From contig JAEZUM010000082.1 in the NCBI GenBank assembly GCA_023421075.1, positions 36,694 through 100,693 of the forward strand: DNA of 64,000 nt, read 5' to 3'. The position numbers were made by a program, and so were the translations under genes. Source of the DNA: Bacillota bacterium (GTDB taxonomy: Bacteria > Bacillota > Clostridia > Lachnospirales > Lachnospiraceae). Numbering within the stretch: the stretch's first letter is position 1; each line of letters begins with the position of its first letter. The notes under the pieces were generated by a model. It did not search any database. It was not told where the DNA came from and saw only the letters and a program-made list of their open reading frames with translations. This document shows positions 60,691 through 64,000 of the stretch, piece by piece.

Positions 60691-60748
60691 ATGTTACCAT
60701 ATATTTTAATGCTCTAATATATATATAAATGTTCTCATATGCCGGTGC

Positions 60749-60796
60749 TTAAAACTCTTTCACCGTCCACCTAGGTTCCTCTCCACTGTGTACAAT
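60749..60796 (-). CDS. Candidate tiny ORF with ATT start (15 residues)
   Basis: On the minus strand AGGAGGTGA, near-perfect complement of the 16S tail, lies at 60801-60809. Five to eight bases later come ATT GTA CAC..., encoding (M)VHSGEEPRWTVKEF and TAA. A TTG one base on gives an alternative 11-residue frame, 60760-60795. Both sit in a short transcript with a consensus promoter and terminator. Translation is likely, but which start is used is unclear. Confidence 0.4.
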   Translation of the reverse strand: MVHSGEEPRWTVKEF

Positions 60797-60854
60797 GGTA
60801 TCACCTCCTGATTACCTTAATCGCATCTTCTTTATCTCTCTTTTGTGTATCATT

Positions 60855-60883
60855 ATTATAAGATTAAGTGAATCAGTTGTCAA
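60855..60883 (-). promoter_or_regulatory. Full-consensus sigma-A promoter
   Basis: TTGACA (60878-60883), exactly 17 bases, TATAAT (60855-60860). It drives an about 190-base transcript ending at the hairpin 60657-60690. Confidence 0.85.
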
Positions 60884-61004
60884 TATGTTTGCAGTTAATT
60901 TATAAATTTTTAATATATATTTCGTCAATTCATTGTGCATTGCATTAATTGTGTGTTAAATATATATATTTTATCAAATCGCCACAATATCAGTACATGC
61001 TTCC

Positions 61005-63335
61005 CTACAGATCACGGTAATAAACCATGGTATCCGCCAACTCCTTCGGAATCTCTATGTTTTCCTTTTGAAGCAGACGTAGCCTTCCCTCTAACTCGCG
61101 AACCTTTTTTTGCTTATCACGATAGTAACGAGCCATTGCCTCTTCAAACAGCGGTTGCATCTTAATCTGCTCCCGAATCTCTTTCGCAAAGGGGCAATAG
61201 GTTGCCATCATCTCTCTTACCGGCTTGTTCAGCTTAATGGCTCCCATCGCTTCATAACTGATCCATAACTCATAATCAATCACAAAAATCTCACGGCTGC
61301 TGTTGCGACCTTTTTGAATCTGCGCTTTTATCTTCTCTTTCTTCTCCTCGGATAATTCCTTGTTTTTACGATAAAATTGAAGATAATCGCTATACTCTGA
61401 GGTAAGAGATTTATTCTGGATATCATTCCAAGCAACTCCTTCTATCGTACGGCACAATTCCCAACGGAATCTTCCCAGAAGTCGAATTAATAGGAGCCCA
61501 AGGTTGATCTCCGTGAAGATGGGTAGAAGGAAACGACCGCTGGCATCTCTCTTCTTCCCGGCAATTTCCTGCCACATAACGCCGTTATTTCCTACATTCG
61601 GCAGTAAAATCACATCCGGGAAGACCCGCTTAACTACATACTCCTTAACGATATTCTTGCTTGAGAAGATGACCTCCCGATCAAATACCGAATAATCGAC
61701 TCGCATGATTTGTGCAATAACTTCATTGACTCGTTGAGTGGTTAACAGTAGTCTCTCAATTCCGTTTGCCCATTGATCCTTATGCAGGAAGGGTACAAAG
61801 CTGGATATCTGACCGTTTGTGGTACGGTTATTGTAACGGAACATATTCAATATCTCATACTGCAGCTTCTTCATCGGATCCGTAAGACACTTTGCTGCTT
61901 CCTTCTCCGTCAGTTGATTTTGTTTACGAAGACCGGCAAGATGCTCCGGATATTCTAAGTCAAACTCGTTTTTCGAGGGCTCTTTCTTTCCCTCGTAAAT
62001 CATAGTAAGCCACGCCTTGATATCATAGACTTTACATAATCCCGTCTGTTCTTCCTCGTCCTTCAAAAAATATAAGGATAACATCTGATCGTTTGTCAGC
62101 AAACGTTCATCCGCAAAACCATACTTAAGGAACAAATCGATCAGTCTTGGAGGATTCTTTTCCTGATATGCACGAAGAAATACCGGAAGATAGATCTCAT
62201 AATGATTCTCCGCTAATTTCTTTCTCAGATTTCTAGTGTTATCATCGGAGGAAAACTTGTCCTTCATATGGACAAAATCCTGCATAGCAGTCTGCATCTC
62301 CTCGGCTCTGTTCTCGCTAATCCCTGCATATTCCAGTATCTTAGCAAAGGAATTCTTCATTGCCTCCATAGCCTCTTTGGTGTCCTCTCCCGAGTATTTT
62401 AGACGGGATGCACTGCTGACGCTTTCTTCGTTATTGCTGGTAAGAAGCAGATGATATACCTCTTCCATCTTCTTTCGGTTCACCTTATATTTAATTGACA
62501 ACATACGCTCTGCAAAGGTCTCTGCCTGATTCACCTGTTCGATAATGTCGTCCATCATCTCCATAACTTCATTACTGGTGCCGCTGGAATTATCAAGTGA
62601 GATAGAGAATTTTGCAATCAGATGGAACAGACAGGTCTCTGTATCATCTACCAGGCAATCGGCCATAGCAACAAAATCCTCTGCCATTTCCTTTAATGCC
62701 TCAATCTGTTGATTTACTACATTCACCTGGTCTTCAATCTGATACAGGGTTATTGCATTCCCATAAGAATAAAATGTTTTTACCGCTTCGATCGGTAAGC
62801 TCTTGCATTCTATATAATAATTAATGCGGTCCATCAGCAGCTCAAGATCACTATCCATGAGCTCTAATTTATTGATTCGCTCGGAGACCGGCGGCTTTAA
62901 GCCATTACGCTTAGCCATTGAACGATATTTGTTATGATATTCTATCAAAAATTGATATAGTGTGGATCTACATTTGATCATACCATGATAAATCAAATCA
63001 AACTCATAAATCATCTTATAAAAGGAGGCAACCATAAAGCCATGATAATCCTTATTCACACTTAATATGGTCTCCAGTTCTTCTACCCTGTTAATCGGAA
63101 ATACATAAAGGAGCAGATCATCCAACGCCGTATAGGTGCTGAGGTATTTGCCATGATATAGATCATTAATTCCCAGAAAAGAGCCTGAACCAACAATGAT
63201 CTTAGCTCCCGTGTTTTGTATCATAACCCGCCCTTTAACAATCATTCCTACGCTGAATACAGGCCCCTCCTGGGTATAGATTACGCTACCCTTTGAGAAT
63301 TGATTTACCGCATTCGGATTCATCTTCCATTCCAT
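61005..63335 (-). CDS. Large protein with N-terminal cyclic-nucleotide-binding-like domain
   Basis: The 776-residue protein starts with a cNMP-binding (Crp-like) beta-roll (residues 8-105: KGSVIYTQEGPVFSVGMIVKG, LLLYVFPINRVEEL), followed by long helical regions and a later part with KYGFADERLLTNDQMLSLYF and VIDYELWISYEAMG. No DNA-binding domain or membrane span is visible. I do not know a characterised homolog. Length is far beyond ordinary Crp regulators. The first ATG has GGCGGTG upstream; an ATG four codons on is possible. It precedes the small transcript. Confidence 0.75.
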   Translation of the reverse strand: MEWKMNPNAVNQFSKGSVIYTQEGPVFSVGMIVKGRVMIQNTGAKIIVGSGSFLGINDLYHGKYLSTYTALDDLLLYVFPINRVEELETILSVNKDYHGFMVASFYKMIYEFDLIYHGMIKCRSTLYQFLIEYHNKYRSMAKRNGLKPPVSERINKLELMDSDLELLMDRINYYIECKSLPIEAVKTFYSYGNAITLYQIEDQVNVVNQQIEALKEMAEDFVAMADCLVDDTETCLFHLIAKFSISLDNSSGTSNEVMEMMDDIIEQVNQAETFAERMLSIKYKVNRKKMEEVYHLLLTSNNEESVSSASRLKYSGEDTKEAMEAMKNSFAKILEYAGISENRAEEMQTAMQDFVHMKDKFSSDDNTRNLRKKLAENHYEIYLPVFLRAYQEKNPPRLIDLFLKYGFADERLLTNDQMLSLYFLKDEEEQTGLCKVYDIKAWLTMIYEGKKEPSKNEFDLEYPEHLAGLRKQNQLTEKEAAKCLTDPMKKLQYEILNMFRYNNRTTNGQISSFVPFLHKDQWANGIERLLLTTQRVNEVIAQIMRVDYSVFDREVIFSSKNIVKEYVVKRVFPDVILLPNVGNNGVMWQEIAGKKRDASGRFLLPIFTEINLGLLLIRLLGRFRWELCRTIEGVAWNDIQNKSLTSEYSDYLQFYRKNKELSEEKKEKIKAQIQKGRNSSREIFVIDYELWISYEAMGAIKLNKPVREMMATYCPFAKEIREQIKMQPLFEEAMARYYRDKQKKVRELEGRLRLLQKENIEIPKELADTMVYYRDL

Positions 63336-63481
63336 AATTACACCGCCTAATCAACGACATTTAATAACAGTATACCACTATTATATACTAAATTAACCGA
63401 TTCACAAAGCAGAATGTAATCAATAACTGCCTTTTTAGTACAAAATACTTATGGTTAAGAATATATCCCTTTAGAGCCCAC

Positions 63482-63512
63482 AAAAAAAAGAAAGCCTGTT
63501 ATACAAGCTTTC
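63482..63512 (-). terminator. Terminator of SRP RNA
   Basis: GAAAGC-TTG...CAG-GCTTTC stem followed by eight T on the minus strand, about 16 bases after the RNA 3' end. Confidence 0.85.
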
Positions 63513-63527
63513 CTTACTATATTTTAA

Positions 63528-63791
63528 TCCGTGCGCTCTGCTTCGAATGCTTACCATAAGCGTTACCCTTACAGTTAACTCGGTCCAGGCAGCCTTACGG
63601 CACACAAGAGATTCTGCTTAGTGCTGCTTCATTCCTGACCTGACACGGTTCACAGATTCCTGTTGCGTAAGACCCAAACGTCAACATCACTTATAAGGGG
63701 CTGCCTTACAGTAAGTCACCCTAGGCAGAACATCACCCCTGCTGTAGCGGATTGCAGGTACAGGGCACCGCTATCTCCCCGGCTGCACGGA
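63528..63791 (-). ncRNA. ffs: Signal recognition particle RNA, large (Bacillus) type
   Basis: About 264 bases on the minus strand. Ends pair (TCCGTGC at 63785-63791 with GCACGGA at 63528-63534). Domain IV contains GTGTCAGGTCAGG-AATGAAGCAGCA, the conserved GGAA tetraloop and Ffh-binding loops. The 5' part (CGGGGAGATAGCGGTGCCC) fits the Alu domain. The usual C-G pair closing the tetraloop is A-U here. It lies after tadA, a common Firmicute order. Confidence 0.95.
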
Positions 63792-63845
63792 AACTTTCTG
63801 ACTATTGGATATATCTTTCCTATATCATAAAAAAGCTGTATGCCA

Positions 63846-63874
63846 AGTATAATGCATACCACCAGGATTGTCAA
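63846..63874 (-). promoter_or_regulatory. Promoter of SRP RNA
   Basis: TTGACA (63869-63874), 17 bases, TATACT (63846-63851), just 3 bases after the tadA stop. The transcript would carry about 50 extra 5' bases to be trimmed. Confidence 0.8.
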
Positions 63875-63876
63875 CC

Positions 63877-64000
63877 CTAAAACTCTTCCTTTTTGTGGTC
63901 GTTTTCCCTCTGTTTTTCTTGCTTATTACGTATTCTCAGCTGCCCGAAGAAGTCCTGTAGCACCTTGGTACATTCCTTCTCGAGGACACCTGTCTCCAAT
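63877..64000 (-). CDS. tadA: tRNA adenosine deaminase, 3' end only
   Basis: The last 40 codons of a minus-strand gene entering from the right edge: ETGVLEKECTKVLQDFFGQL then a charged tail (RNKQEKQRENDHKKEEF) and TAG. GVLEKEC followed by a helix with DFF matches the C-terminus of TadA, which deaminates A34 of tRNA-Arg. Its neighbour ffs supports it, as these are commonly linked. The catalytic part is outside the window. Confidence 0.8.
   Translation of the reverse strand, partial: LETGVLEKECTKVLQDFFGQLRIRNKQEKQRENDHKKEEF

Overview
The window reads as a chromosomal segment of a low-GC, anaerobic, spore-forming Firmicute, most like the Lachnospiraceae (Clostridium cluster XIVa). Supporting signs are strong AGGAGG ribosome sites, sigma-A promoters of the TTGACA-17-TATAAT type, a T-box on proS, an S-box on metK, a large-type SRP RNA beside tadA, spore genes (CotS and YtvI families) and a TM1266-type hydrogenase-system regulator. 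No rRNA, tRNA, phage, insertion sequence with a transposase, or CRISPR array was seen.

Layout. 1-5.1 kb: 3' part of veg, a PrcB-like lipoprotein, then an AraC regulator divergent from two Gfo/Idh/MocA dehydrogenases and a ThuA-like protein (probable sugar catabolism). 5.3-8.2 kb: clpB with a 12-codon leader ORF upstream and degenerate tandem repeats made from its own 3' end. 8.3-12.6 kb: VOC protein, a 140-bp structured repeat, uxuBA and a divergent AraC regulator. 12.7-15.4 kb: a KdpDE-type two-component system with no kdpFABC, next to a TrkA-N-like protein. 15.4-21.4 kb: small hypothetical, azlCD, HD-GYP, cyclase, exonuclease III, HAD phosphatase, DUF951, hemolysin III. 21.7-30.9 kb: pgi, a coiled-coil membrane protein, a PEGA protein, CotS, a 236-bp near-perfect palindrome, cca, a fused merR/MFS relic and proS with its T-box.

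31.4-45.3 kb is the most striking part: one minus-strand cluster of 11 genes that looks like a type VII (WXG100/EssC) secretion system. In transcription order it encodes a secreted Big2 protein, a PP2C phosphatase, a transmembrane Ser/Thr kinase with a leucine-rich ectodomain, an FHA-EssC ATPase, an EsaB/YukD ubiquitin-like protein, two WXG100 proteins, a Big2 lipoprotein and three small or unknown proteins. EsaA, EssA and EssB are not present. A kinase, a phosphatase and an FHA reader encoded together suggest that secretion is switched by phosphorylation. The membrane kinase may stand in for the pseudokinase EssB.

45.3-64 kb: YtvI-type permease, CMP-kinase-like protein, an ABC importer with a TM1266-like regulator behind a structured terminator leader, ArsR, a two-component system, metK with an S-box, a second HD-GYP, murA, two uncharacterised proteins, a second inverted copy of the 140-bp repeat (showing a compensatory base change), a tiny transcript with consensus promoter and ribosome site, a cNMP-domain protein, the SRP RNA and the 3' end of tadA.
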